From Bacteroidales bacterium UBA5382 (GTDB taxonomy: Bacteria > Bacteroidota > Bacteroidia > Bacteroidales > Dysgonomonadaceae): a stretch of DNA of 64,000 nt. The position numbers and the translations under genes are program-made. Below the pieces are notes generated by a model, which saw nothing but the letters and a program-made list of their open reading frames with translations, made no database searches and was not told where the DNA came from. Positions within the stretch are counted from its first letter, which is position 1; each line of letters begins with the position of its first letter. The DNA is taken from the NCBI GenBank assembly GCA_002409745.1, contig DHOU01000029.1:46809-110808 (forward strand), given 5' to 3'. Positions 24,649 through 33,565 of the stretch are shown here, one piece after another.

Positions 24649-26355
24649 TTACTTCTTGGGCTTTTTGGGGACATGCACCGCTTCGCCGAGCACGTCGGCA
24701 CAAGCTTCGAAGAGCGCTTCGGAATAGGTGGGATGCCCGTAAATGGTTTTCACCACCTCATCCACCGTAATCTCCAACTCCATAATGAGCGAAGCCTGGT
24801 TGATGATTTCCGCAGCCGAAGGTCCGATGATATGCACGCCCAGTATCTCGCCGTATTTGTTGTCGGCAATCACTTTTACAAAGCCCACATTATCGCCCGA
24901 GGCCATGGCTCGCCCGTTAGCGGCAAAGCCGAACTTACCCACACGCACGTCGTACCGTTCCCGCGCCTGCTCTTCGGTAAGCCCTACCATCGCTACCTCC
25001 GGCGAGGTGTACACGACCGAGGGTGACGACAATAATTTAATACCGCGCTCGTTGCCTTTTACGGCATTCTCGGCAGCCACTTCTCCCATGCGGAAAGCGA
25101 CATGCGCCAACATCTTGATGCCGTTGATATCACCCGGAGCATAAATTCCCTTGACGCTCGTCTCCATATATTTATCGACTTTGATCTTACCGCGTTCGGT
25201 TTCGAACTTCACTTCGCCGATACCGTCGAGGTCAGGCACGCGTCCGATGGAAAGCAACGCCTTGTCGGCAATCACCGGATCCTTTCCGTCGATCCTTATT
25301 TCCAATTTATCGCCTTTATCGACAATCTCGGTGATTTTTGCCGAGTTGATGATATTCATTCCCTTTTTCTTGAGGATCTTGGCCAACTCGTCGGATACTT
25401 CATGATCCAATGCCGGCACGATGCGGTCCATCATCTCGATAACCGTGACTTTCGAACCAAGCCCGGCGAATGACTGCCCTAATTCAATCCCCACGACACC
25501 CCCGCCAATCACGGCCAATGTCTCCGGGACTTCGTTGAGGAACAAGATATCGTCGCTGGTAAGGACTTTCGGATTGTCGATACCCGGCAGGTTGATCTTC
25601 GTGGCTTTCGAACCTCCGGCAAGAATGATCTTGTCGGCTTTGATGATCTGGGAGTCATTCACCACCACGTCTTTATTTTTATTGACCTTCCCGACGCCGT
25701 TATAAATATCCACGCCATTACTTTTCAGCAACGCTACCACACCGCCGGTAAGCCGTTTGACCACTCCGTTTTTGAACTCGAGCACTTTTTCCATATCGAC
25801 CTTTACCGTCGGATTCTCGATAAGAATGCCGCGCGATGCAGCCGAGGCGATCGACTCGATGATTTCGGCGTTTTTCAGATACGCTTTGGTGGGAATACAG
25901 CCTACATTGAGACAGGTTCCGCCGAAAGTGCCTTTTTCCACAATCGCCACTTTCGCTCCGAGCTGTGCCGCCTTGATAGCCGCCACATAACCGGCCGGGC
26001 CGCCTCCGATGACCGCCACGTGATACGAGTCTTCCATACGGATGAGGGGTTTTTCGTCGCCTTCGTGCACCACTTCGGGTTCTTCCTCTTCCTGCGGCAT
26101 ATCGTCCACCGATTCGCCCTCCTGACCGATATATCCGATGACTTCGGCAATAGGCACCGTCTCGCCATCCTGATGCAATATCTTCAGCAATATCCCCGAA
26201 GCCTCCGCTTCGATTTCCATGCTGGTTTTGTCGGTCATTATTTCGAGAATGATCTCGCCCTCAGAGACGGGATCGCCTTCTTTCTTCAACCATTTTACAA
26301 TTTGCCCCTCGGTCATATCGATACCGGCTTTGGGCATTATTATTTCGTGAGCCAT
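24649..26355 (-). CDS. lpdA: Dihydrolipoyl dehydrogenase (E3) with N-terminal lipoyl domain
   Basis: The product has 568 residues, about 100 more than a plain E3. Residues 1-80 are a lipoyl domain with the lipoylation site in IMTDKTSMEIEA (Lys about 43). A short acidic linker (QEEEEPEVVHEGDEKP) follows, then the FAD flavoprotein (AVIGGGPAGYVAAIKAAQ; redox-active pair in GGTCLNVGCIPTK, about residues 147-157). It reoxidises dihydrolipoamide with NAD+. It is the fourth gene of an E1alpha-E1beta-E2-E3 operon. Lipoyl-E3 fusions are known in acetoin and some pyruvate dehydrogenase systems, but here the E2 lacks a lipoyl domain. Confidence 0.95.
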   Translation of the reverse strand: MAHEIIMPKAGIDMTEGQIVKWLKKEGDPVSEGEIILEIMTDKTSMEIEAEASGILLKILHQDGETVPIAEVIGYIGQEGESVDDMPQEEEEPEVVHEGDEKPLIRMEDSYHVAVIGGGPAGYVAAIKAAQLGAKVAIVEKGTFGGTCLNVGCIPTKAYLKNAEIIESIASAASRGILIENPTVKVDMEKVLEFKNGVVKRLTGGVVALLKSNGVDIYNGVGKVNKNKDVVVNDSQIIKADKIILAGGSKATKINLPGIDNPKVLTSDDILFLNEVPETLAVIGGGVVGIELGQSFAGLGSKVTVIEMMDRIVPALDHEVSDELAKILKKKGMNIINSAKITEIVDKGDKLEIRIDGKDPVIADKALLSIGRVPDLDGIGEVKFETERGKIKVDKYMETSVKGIYAPGDINGIKMLAHVAFRMGEVAAENAVKGNERGIKLLSSPSVVYTSPEVAMVGLTEEQARERYDVRVGKFGFAANGRAMASGDNVGFVKVIADNKYGEILGVHIIGPSAAEIINQASLIMELEITVDEVVKTIYGHPTYSEALFEACADVLGEAVHVPKKPKK

Positions 26356-26387
26356 AATTTATGTATTATATTTTATTTTTTATTGAT

Positions 26388-26470
26388 TTCAGTCTCCAAT
26401 GTCTGGTCGCCGGTCTCCGGTCGCCAGCCACCCATTTACACCTCCGCACATTGGCACATTGGCACATTAT
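26388..26470. repeat. Short tandem words between the E2 and E3 genes
   Basis: The spacer contains CAGTCTCCAATGTCTGG, CGGTCTCCGGTCGCCAG and three GCACATTG words (8-bp period at 26450-26468). It belongs to the same style of intergenic repeat seen elsewhere in the window, here again inside an operon. Confidence 0.5.
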
Positions 26471-27573
26471 ATCAGTAATGTCAGCGGATTTTCCAGCACC
26501 TGTTTTACTTCTTGCATGAACTTAGCAGCCGTCAGTCCGTCGATAAGGCGGTGGTCGCTGGTAAGACTCATCTTCATAATCGGGCGGACAACCACTTGTC
26601 CGTCGCGCACCACCGGCGTGTCTTTTGTGGAAGCCACACTGAGGATGGCCGCATTCGGCTGATTGATAATCGCCGTAAAGTTATCCACACCATACATTCC
26701 CAGATTACTGATCGTAAACGTACTGCCCGTTTGTTCATCCGGAAGCAGCTTCTTCGAAAACGTCCGCTCGGTCACATCTTTCAACGCCGACACCAAATCG
26801 CTCAGCGACAGTTTGTCGGCATTCTTCACCACCGGCACCAATAGCCCGTCGTCCAATCCGACAGCCATTCCCAGGTTCACATAATTGTGGAACGTCACTT
26901 CCGTACCTTCTTTGTTGAGGCTGGCGTTGACATATTTATGTCTGGGCAGGGTACGAGCCACCGCCATCGAGAGCAGATCGGTCACCGTCAGTTTCTTACC
27001 GGTTTTCTCTTTAATCGGTTCGATCAGATTCGCACGCAGAGCCTTCAGTTCGGTCATATCCACCTCCCACGTCTGGGTGAACGTAGGCGCGCCGAAGAAA
27101 CTCTCCGACATACGCTTGGCAATAATCTTGCGCATCATGCTCATCGGTACGACCTCGGTCTCGCCCTGCGGAGTCGACGGAGCAGCAGGCTGTTGACCTT
27201 TGGCTGCCACAGCCTTATCCTCTTTCACCTGTGGTGCAGCCGCAGCCTTGGGCGGAGCGGTAACCTCGGCGAAATCATCGCGGGTGAGTTGCGCTTTCAG
27301 ATCCGGGTCGGAAATAAGCGGCAACACATCCTCCTTCATTATTTTATTGTGGTGTCCCGATCCGGCCACCCCTTTCAAGTCTATATGATGGGCATCGGCA
27401 ATCCGCTTGGCAAGAGGCGATATATGGATCTTCTCTTCGTAATTGAAACCGGCAATATCGTCTTGATGAATCCGGCCCTTATAGCCGGTTCCGGTCACAC
27501 TAAAAAGATCTACTCCCAGTCGTTTTGCCAACGCGCGCGCTGCCGGCGTAGCCCTTAATTTTTGTCTTTCCAT
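26467..27573 (-). CDS. 2-oxoacid dehydrogenase acyltransferase (E2) lacking a lipoyl domain
   Basis: The product has 368 residues. It begins directly with a peripheral-subunit-binding domain (RATPAARALAKRLGVDLFSVTGTGYKGRI, about residues 7-40) and carries a second one (ISPLAKRIADAHHIDLKGVAGSGHHNKI, about residues 50-85). An Ala/Pro linker and the catalytic acyltransferase domain follow, with HRLIDG near residue 339. An E2 normally starts with one to three lipoyl domains, and none is present here. The gap to the upstream E1beta gene is only 15 bp, so no missing exon-like segment can be hidden. The lipoyl group is presumably supplied by the E3 subunit. Confidence 0.93.
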   Translation of the reverse strand: MERQKLRATPAARALAKRLGVDLFSVTGTGYKGRIHQDDIAGFNYEEKIHISPLAKRIADAHHIDLKGVAGSGHHNKIMKEDVLPLISDPDLKAQLTRDDFAEVTAPPKAAAAPQVKEDKAVAAKGQQPAAPSTPQGETEVVPMSMMRKIIAKRMSESFFGAPTFTQTWEVDMTELKALRANLIEPIKEKTGKKLTVTDLLSMAVARTLPRHKYVNASLNKEGTEVTFHNYVNLGMAVGLDDGLLVPVVKNADKLSLSDLVSALKDVTERTFSKKLLPDEQTGSTFTISNLGMYGVDNFTAIINQPNAAILSVASTKDTPVVRDGQVVVRPIMKMSLTSDHRLIDGLTAAKFMQEVKQVLENPLTLLI

Positions 27574-27588
27574 TTTTTGTTGACGCGT

Positions 27589-28590
27589 TTATCGTTTATT
27601 GACTAACTTCAGGATGTACTTCTTAATCCTTTCCACATCGGGCAGCATGGCGCTTTCGAGAATGTGGTTATACGGCACGGGGATATCGTCGGCGGCCAAG
27701 CGCAGGATACGGTTGTCGAGATAATCGAAGGCATCGCTCTCGGCAATCAGCGCTGCCACCTCTCCGATGAATCCGCTTGTTTTGTGCGCGTCGTTCACGA
27801 GCAACACCCGTCCGGTTTTCTTTACCGATTCGAGCACGGCCTCTTTATCGAGCGGCGCCAATGTGCGCAAATCGACCACCTCCACGCTGACGCCTTCGGC
27901 CTCTTCCACTTCGTTGGCCGCTTGCATCACCCTTTCGAGCATCCGGCCATAAGTAATGACCGAGACATCCTTTCCTTCTTTCTTGATATCGGCTTTTCCC
28001 AAGGGAAGTACGAACTCGGGATCGAGCGGCACTTCGCCCTTCATATTGAACTGGGCTTTGTATTCGAGAAATATCACGGGATTATTATCGCGGATGGCGG
28101 CTTTGAGGATTCCTTTCACATCGGCCGGCGTACCCGGGGCAACCACTTTCAGGCCGGGGATATGCGTAAACCAGGCTTCGAGCGATTGCGAATGCTGCGC
28201 AGCGGAACCTACGCCCGACCCCGCGGCACAGCGGAACACTACGGGTATCTGCCCTTTTCCGCCGTACATATAACGTGTCTTGGCTGCCTGATTGACAATA
28301 TTATCCATCATGTATACGATGAAATCCATGAAAGTGACATCCACAATAGGCCGCATGCCCGTCATGGCCGCCCCGATAGCAGCTCCCGAAATGGCATTCT
28401 CCGAAATAGGCGTATCGCGCACGCGTTCCGGCCCGAACTCTTCAATCATCCCCACCGAAGTACCGAAGTCCCCGCCGAAGATGCCGACATCTTCTCCCAT
28501 CAAAAATACATTCTCGTCGCGGCGCATCTCTTCCGACATCGCCAATATAATAGCGTCCCTTACGGACATTACTTTTGTTTCTTTTTCCAT
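27589..28590 (-). CDS. 2-oxoacid dehydrogenase E1 component, beta subunit
   Basis: This 333-residue transketolase-like protein has FLMGEDVGIFGGDFGTSVGM, DVTFMDFIVYMMDNIVNQAAK and GSGVGSAAQHSQSLEAWF, typical of pyruvate, acetoin and branched-chain E1beta subunits. It pairs with the alpha subunit encoded immediately upstream to decarboxylate a 2-oxoacid with thiamine diphosphate. Sequence alone does not separate pyruvate from acetoin as substrate. Confidence 0.94.
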   Translation of the reverse strand: MEKETKVMSVRDAIILAMSEEMRRDENVFLMGEDVGIFGGDFGTSVGMIEEFGPERVRDTPISENAISGAAIGAAMTGMRPIVDVTFMDFIVYMMDNIVNQAAKTRYMYGGKGQIPVVFRCAAGSGVGSAAQHSQSLEAWFTHIPGLKVVAPGTPADVKGILKAAIRDNNPVIFLEYKAQFNMKGEVPLDPEFVLPLGKADIKKEGKDVSVITYGRMLERVMQAANEVEEAEGVSVEVVDLRTLAPLDKEAVLESVKKTGRVLLVNDAHKTSGFIGEVAALIAESDAFDYLDNRILRLAADDIPVPYNHILESAMLPDVERIKKYILKLVNKR

Positions 28591-28644
28591 ATCGATTGTA
28601 TGTGATTGTTTTTATGTATGATTATATACGAACGTGCGCCGACA

Positions 28645-29628
28645 TCAGGGTGCGAAAATATCTTCATAAGCCGACTCCAGGGAAGGCTCGGGACTATTCA
28701 CCGCAAACTTTACGGATTCTTCCACCGCCTCTTTCGATTGTTTGTCGAGGTCGTTCAATTCTTTTTCGGTCGTAATTCCGCTTTCGGTAAGATAGCTTTT
28801 GAATTTCTCAATCGGATCTTTCTTTTTCCACTCATCCACTTCCGCCTTCGTCCGGTACTTGCCGGGATCGGAAGTGGAGTGCCCGTACCAACGGTACGTA
28901 AGACTTTCCACCAACACCGGCCCGTTACCGCTGCGCACATAGTCCACAATCTCCTCAAACTTTTCATATACATCCAACACGTTGTTGCCGTCCTCGATAA
29001 AATGGCCGGGGATTCCATAAGCGCTTGCCCGTTGATAGTTGTAATCGATGTTGATCACACTCTTTATGGGTGTACTGATACCATACAGATTGTTGATGGT
29101 ATAGAAAATGACGGGCAGTTTCCACACCGACGCCATATTCAGCGTTTCGTGGAAAGTACCTTCATTACAGGCTCCGTCGCCGAAGAAACAAACGACAATG
29201 TTGTCGGTTTTCTTCATCTTCTGCGTCAGAGCGGCTCCGACAGCCATCCCCATACCGCCGCCAACAATACCGTTCGCACCGAGGTTTCCCTTGGCCAGGT
29301 CGGCGATATGCATCGATCCGCCTTTGCCCTTACACGTACCGGTGGCTTTACCCATGATTTCGGCCATCATTTCATTCAGGTCGATTTCCATGGCAATGGT
29401 TTGCCCGTGCCCGCGATGGTTGGATGTGATAAGGTCTCCTTCACGGATAGCGGCGATAGCCCCTACGCTCGCCGCTTCTTCGCCCACCGAAAAGTGAGTC
29501 ATCCCGGGAACCTTTCCCTTTTTCACCATCTGATTGACTTTATTATCGAAGTTGCGTATATCGAGCATAAGTCTATGCATGTGCAGCAACTTTTCTTTTG
29601 AGAGATTTGTTCTTTTTGATTCCGCCAT
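28645..29628 (-). CDS. 2-oxoacid dehydrogenase E1 component, alpha subunit
   Basis: The product has 327 residues with the thiamine diphosphate motif GDGACNEGTFHETLN (about residues 149-163) and the conserved RGHGQTIA and GGSMHIAD regions. It is the first gene of the E1alpha-E1beta-E2-E3 operon. Pyruvate dehydrogenase (acetyl-CoA formation) or acetoin dehydrogenase are the likely activities. The nearby gene for thiamine pyrophosphokinase makes its cofactor. Confidence 0.94.
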   Translation of the reverse strand: MAESKRTNLSKEKLLHMHRLMLDIRNFDNKVNQMVKKGKVPGMTHFSVGEEAASVGAIAAIREGDLITSNHRGHGQTIAMEIDLNEMMAEIMGKATGTCKGKGGSMHIADLAKGNLGANGIVGGGMGMAVGAALTQKMKKTDNIVVCFFGDGACNEGTFHETLNMASVWKLPVIFYTINNLYGISTPIKSVINIDYNYQRASAYGIPGHFIEDGNNVLDVYEKFEEIVDYVRSGNGPVLVESLTYRWYGHSTSDPGKYRTKAEVDEWKKKDPIEKFKSYLTESGITTEKELNDLDKQSKEAVEESVKFAVNSPEPSLESAYEDIFAP

Positions 29629-29943
29629 ATTTACACTTGGATTATTGTCATTATTTATTGAAGTTTTAAAATCAATTATCTATTAGTAAAGTAACATTTA
29701 TATTCTCCTATTTGTTTATCGACAGGCATTATTTTTATTGAACTATAATCGATGCCATCAATAGTATTCCCTACCGTAAACAATCCGGCGCTTCTATTCG
29801 CAGGATGCTTTAACAGGAAAGCGGCAAGGCTGATAGAAGAATAAATCGGTCTTAAAAAAACTCTTTATTGCCTTATTTGTTTTACATTTGCAAGAATAAC
29901 AAACATCAGATGTATTTTAAGAACAAATAAAAACATTGATCTA
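29629..29943. other. Intergenic region between divergent operons
   Basis: This 315-bp AT-rich spacer separates the dehydrogenase operon (minus) from the SIMPL gene (plus). TACATTTG at 29883-29890 is a likely -7 element for the SIMPL gene. GTTACTTTACT on the minus strand near 29680-29690 is a poor match for the other side. No gene, repeat or strong hairpin was seen in the middle. Confidence 0.5.
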
Positions 29944-30645
29944 ATGAAAAATAGAATTATCGAAGCCGTTATTATCGCCTTTGGATTATTTCTTTTAGGC
30001 GCAAGCATCAAAAGTGGGATTAAACTATTTTCCCAACGCGACCGGGTAGTGAATGTAAAGGGATTGGCCGAAAGGGAAATTCCGGCCGATAAAGTAATCT
30101 GGCCGTTGGCATATAAAGAAGTAGGCAACGACTTGGGTGTGCTTTACAACAATTTAAGCACCAAGAACCAAACCGTCAAGTCTTTTTTAATCGCTAACGG
30201 TATCAAAGAAGAGGAAATAAGCATCTCCGCTCCGCAAATCGTGGATATGGAGGCCGAACGATACGGCAATAACCAGTCGCCTTACCGTTACAATATCACC
30301 TCGGTCATCACGGTCAGTTCCGACAATGTCGATCAGGTTCGGAAACTAATCGGAGAACAAGGTGAGCTGCTGAAGCAAGGCATCGCCGTGGCAGGCGGCG
30401 ATTATCAATACCAGGTGCAGTATTCATTTACCCAGCTCAACGACATCAAACCGCAAATGATCGAAGAGGCGACTAAAAACGCACGCGAAGCCGCCGTTAA
30501 ATTTGCGGAGGATTCCAACAGCAAACTCGGGAAGATAAAAAGCGCCAATCAGGGGCAGTTCTCTATTTCCGATCGCGACGCCAACACGCCCCATATTAAG
30601 AATGTACGGGTGGTGAGCACTATCGAATACTACTTAAAAGATTAA
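29944..30645 (+). CDS. SIMPL domain (DUF541) protein
   Basis: The product has 233 residues with an N-terminal membrane anchor (IIEAVIIAFGLFLLGASI) and a periplasmic SIMPL domain beginning DRVVNVKGLAEREIPADKVIW. SIMPL proteins of the BP26/DUF541 family assemble into rings. Their role is not well defined, with links to oxidative stress and envelope integrity. It is followed by a repeat-filled spacer and thiN. Confidence 0.9.
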   Translation: MKNRIIEAVIIAFGLFLLGASIKSGIKLFSQRDRVVNVKGLAEREIPADKVIWPLAYKEVGNDLGVLYNNLSTKNQTVKSFLIANGIKEEEISISAPQIVDMEAERYGNNQSPYRYNITSVITVSSDNVDQVRKLIGEQGELLKQGIAVAGGDYQYQVQYSFTQLNDIKPQMIEEATKNAREAAVKFAEDSNSKLGKIKSANQGQFSISDRDANTPHIKNVRVVSTIEYYLKD

Positions 30646-30722
30646 AGGATTATGATCCATCGGTCGATGATAAATGACAAATTACAAATTACAAATGACG
30701 AATTACAAATGATTAATTACGG
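30646..30722. repeat. Heptanucleotide repeats (AAATTAC/AAATGAC words)
   Basis: From about 30674 to 30720 the spacer is a run of 7-bp words: AAATGAC, AAATTAC, GAATTAC, AAATGAT, TAATTAC. It ends two bases before the thiN start codon, so the 5' untranslated region of thiN may consist of repeat. Confidence 0.7.
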
Positions 30723-31334
30723 ATGACTGCGGTTATTATCGCCAACGGGAGTTATCCCCGTCATGCTATTCCGCTCGCCCATATCGAGCGGGCGGAGTTT
30801 ATTGTGTGTTGCGACGGAGCGGCAGACGATTTTATCCGTCGCGGGGGGCGCCCCGATGCGATTGTAGGGGATTGTGACTCCATATCGCCTGAAAATAAAA
30901 ACCGTTTTGCGAATATCCTTTTCAGGGAAAGCGAACAGGAAACCAACGACCTTTCGAAAGCGGTGCGCTTCTGCGTGGCACGAGGAAAAACCGACTTAAT
31001 CATTGTCGCCGCAACCGGTAAACGGGAAGATCATACGCTGGGAAATATCTCGTTATTGCTAGATTACAGGGCTACGGCAAACGTGAAAATGATTACGGAC
31101 TACGGCACCTTTACGCCCATCGATACGTATACCGAATTCAGCAGTTTTCCCGGCCAAACCGTATCGATCTTTTCCTTCGATCCGCTTCCGCTCACATTCA
31201 GCGGACTGCTATATCCTGTTGAAAACCGCGTACTCACCAACTGGTGGCAAGGAACGCTTAATGCCTCAATCGGAACCGTTTTCTCCATAGACACACAAGG
31301 AAGGGTAGTTGTTTTTCAAGCGTTTCCAGAATGA
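30723..31334 (+). CDS. thiN: Thiamine pyrophosphokinase
   Basis: The product has 203 residues with CCDGAADDFIRRGGRPDAIVGDCDSI, the nucleotide- and metal-binding core of the family. ETNDLSKAVRFC and ATGKREDHTLGNISLLLDY are also conserved. It transfers pyrophosphate from ATP to thiamine to make thiamine diphosphate, the cofactor of the E1 enzyme encoded nearby. Confidence 0.93.
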   Translation: MTAVIIANGSYPRHAIPLAHIERAEFIVCCDGAADDFIRRGGRPDAIVGDCDSISPENKNRFANILFRESEQETNDLSKAVRFCVARGKTDLIIVAATGKREDHTLGNISLLLDYRATANVKMITDYGTFTPIDTYTEFSSFPGQTVSIFSFDPLPLTFSGLLYPVENRVLTNWWQGTLNASIGTVFSIDTQGRVVVFQAFPE

Positions 31335-31351
31335 ATCTTGAATCTTGAATC

Positions 31352-32071
31352 TTAAAACATCTCCCTGAGCACCTCCAACGATTTCAACGGGGGAAAATCA
31401 TAAAGGTGTAATCGATAATAGGCCAGTAAATAATCGATAATGGTATTCCGGTCGTTTTTAGAGAGACGGAACAAATGCATGTTGGCGTAATTTATCCGGC
31501 GAATGAGCGTAAGGTCGGCGCTCAATGACTTGGAAAGATAATGAGGATGTAACGGTTGCTTTTGCACGAACTCGCCATTCAACAGGTCGAAGTAAGCGCC
31601 CGTCCGGTACATGTCCATATTGGGATAAATCCCCATGCAGCGCGAAAGGCCGAAAAGAAAAGCCAAATGGAAATTAGCCACTCCATGGGTAGCGGCATGC
31701 AACGTTTCGACCGAATTTTCGAGATACGTAAAAAGCCATTCGTCCCGACCGGTTTCCCGTAATACACGCGACAAAAACTCCGACAGGAAAAACGAAATCG
31801 ACCACTTCGTCATATCGGTGTCACCCTCATATACCGGAAGCCGGCATTCCACTTCCTTTAGTCGTTGTATATCGCGCAAAGGGACATGCTCCACCTGCAT
31901 ATCCAACATGCTGAGGGGATAAAAAAGGGATGCTTTTATTTTGGACTTCCGGCCTCTCTTGGGCACCAGGTAACTCACGCGCCCGAAGTCGCGGGTAAAT
32001 ACCTGCGAAATGGAATACGTATCGCTATACTTCGAGGTGCCTAAGACAATACCTTGTGTTTTGAAAAGCAT
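31352..32071 (-). CDS. recO: DNA repair protein RecO
   Basis: The product is 239 residues from the preferred start MLFKTQGIVLGTSKYSD, the usual RecO N-terminus; the longer frame from 32116 adds 15 unlikely residues. An OB-fold (about residues 1-80, GRVSYLVPKRGRKSKIKASLFYPLSMLDMQ) is followed by a helical domain. It helps load RecA at gaps with RecF and RecR. It lies downstream of rplS and a terminator. Tandem GAATCTT words (31334-31356) run across the thiN/recO junction. Confidence 0.9.
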   Translation of the reverse strand: MLFKTQGIVLGTSKYSDTYSISQVFTRDFGRVSYLVPKRGRKSKIKASLFYPLSMLDMQVEHVPLRDIQRLKEVECRLPVYEGDTDMTKWSISFFLSEFLSRVLRETGRDEWLFTYLENSVETLHAATHGVANFHLAFLFGLSRCMGIYPNMDMYRTGAYFDLLNGEFVQKQPLHPHYLSKSLSADLTLIRRINYANMHLFRLSKNDRNTIIDYLLAYYRLHLYDFPPLKSLEVLREMF

Positions 32072-32114
32072 CGTTGTGTGAATGTAAGAAACAGATCCTA
32101 ATGCGCAAAAATAC

Positions 32115-32142
32115 AAAAAACGCCCCGAAATACGGAGCGTTC
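32115..32142 (-). terminator. Terminator between rplS and recO
   Basis: On the minus strand AACGCTCCGTATTTCGGGGCGTT is followed by TTTTGTAT: a GC-rich stem with an AT loop and a T tail. A second hairpin GGGGC-TTC-GCCCC lies at 32188-32200, directly after the rplS stop codon. Confidence 0.75.
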
Positions 32143-32206
32143 TCTTATAAGTTTTCGCGGAATATTCCGTGTCAAGCGCGGAATGACGGGGCTTCGCCCC
32201 ATTCGC

Positions 32207-32557
32207 TTAATATACTTTCTTCTTGATGCGCGCTGCTTTTCCGCGTAATGCACGAAGATAATACAACTTCGCCCTGCGAACCTTTCCTTCGCTGTTCAGC
32301 GTGATACTATCAATGAAAGGAGAGTTCATCGGGAAGATACGTTCCACACCGATATTATCGGACATTTTCCTGACGGTAAAACGCTTGCCATCGCCATGAC
32401 CGACAATCTTGATGACTACCCCACGATATTGCTGGATACGTTCTTTGCTACCTTCCACAATACGATAAGCAACGGTAATGGTGTCGCCGCTCTTAAACTT
32501 CGGGAACTCTTTCTTTGCCGGAGCAAAGGATTCTTCCGCTATTTTAATTAAATCCAT
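32207..32557 (-). CDS. rplS: 50S ribosomal protein L19
   Basis: The product has 116 residues and matches L19 throughout: [45 protein letters not shown], and the basic end [21 protein letters not shown]19 sits at the 30S-50S interface. The gene is transcribed alone here. A minus-strand TACCTTTG at 32653-32646 is a likely -7 element. Confidence 0.97.
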   Translation of the reverse strand: MDLIKIAEESFAPAKKEFPKFKSGDTITVAYRIVEGSKERIQQYRGVVIKIVGHGDGKRFTVRKMSDNIGVERIFPMNSPFIDSITLNSEGKVRRAKLYYLRALRGKAARIKKKVY

Positions 32558-32798
32558 CTTATTATAAAGCTTTATGTTAATAATTAACCCTATCTGAACG
32601 TAATGTAACCGGTTCTTTTTCGGCAGAGATTACGCAAAGCGGGGACAAAGGTAGGAATAAATCTTTAATTTACCATGCGGAACAGATTTTTATATTTATT
32701 TTTCGTTTTTTCGGCACATAAAAAACGAAAAAAGTGTATTTTTGGCTACGCTAAAAAGATTTCAAACGGTTTATAAATTTATTCTCACCTATTTTGTA

Positions 32799-33551
32799 AT
32801 GAAATTCAAAAGTATTTATCTCGTTCTTACAGCCTTGTGCCTGTTCTCCTGCAAACCTGCCTACCGGATTGCCGAGATGAAAGGAAGCATCGTGGAGATG
32901 AACGACTCGTTCGATGCTCCCCCCCACACGCAGATGCAATCGCTGGTGCAATCGTATAAAGTACGCCTCGACAAAGAAATGAACGAAGTTATCGGCACAT
33001 CGGAGCAACTGATGGATTACGGCAGGCCGGAAAGTCTTCTCACCAACCTCACCTCGGACGTGATGAAAGCGTATGCCGATGAGCACTTGCCGGACGGCGC
33101 CGATGTGGCGGTCATGAATGTACACGGACACCGGGCCACCATGCCTAAAGGGCCCGTCACGATAGGTAATTTGTATGAGATTTATTCTTTCGATAATACG
33201 ATCACCTACCTGGACTTGAAAGGGACTGACCTGAAAAAGATGTTCGACGCATACGCGCACATCGGCGGGGCAGGCATTTCGTCGAATGTGAAGCTGGTCA
33301 TTCAGGATCGAAAAGTCAAAAGCGTCCTGATAGACGGAAAGCCTATCGACGACAACCGCTTGTATTCTATCGTAACGCTCGATTACCTGGCGGAAGGCAA
33401 TGACCATATGGACGCTTTTCGCGACGCGAAGAAAAAAACGAATAGCGGCATTACGCTGCGGGATATCATGATCGATTTCGTAAAAGAAAAAACCCGGCGC
33501 GGCGAAAGCATTTCCTCCCGGCTCGACGGACGCATCACGCTTATCCCTTAA
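32799..33551 (+). CDS. 5'-nucleotidase C-terminal domain lipoprotein
   Basis: The product has 250 residues from the ATG at 32799, with a lipoprotein signal (MKFKSIYLVLTALCLFSCKP). It then matches the C-terminal substrate-binding domain of UshA-type nucleotidases: ADVAVMNVHGHRATMPKGPVTIGNLYEIYSFDN, YAHIGGAGIS, YSIVTLDYLAEGNDHMDAF. It lacks the metal-dependent catalytic domain, which is encoded by the next gene 14 bp downstream. The pair presumably forms one envelope phosphohydrolase. The longer frame from 32742 is rejected because the signal peptide starts at 32799. Confidence 0.9.
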   Translation: MKFKSIYLVLTALCLFSCKPAYRIAEMKGSIVEMNDSFDAPPHTQMQSLVQSYKVRLDKEMNEVIGTSEQLMDYGRPESLLTNLTSDVMKAYADEHLPDGADVAVMNVHGHRATMPKGPVTIGNLYEIYSFDNTITYLDLKGTDLKKMFDAYAHIGGAGISSNVKLVIQDRKVKSVLIDGKPIDDNRLYSIVTLDYLAEGNDHMDAFRDAKKKTNSGITLRDIMIDFVKEKTRRGESISSRLDGRITLIP

Positions 33552-33565
33552 AATAAATATACATT

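Noticed and set aside
27664..28605. A 313-codon plus-strand frame opposite the E1beta gene
   Set aside because: It is an antisense shadow; E1beta has complete family motifs on the minus strand.
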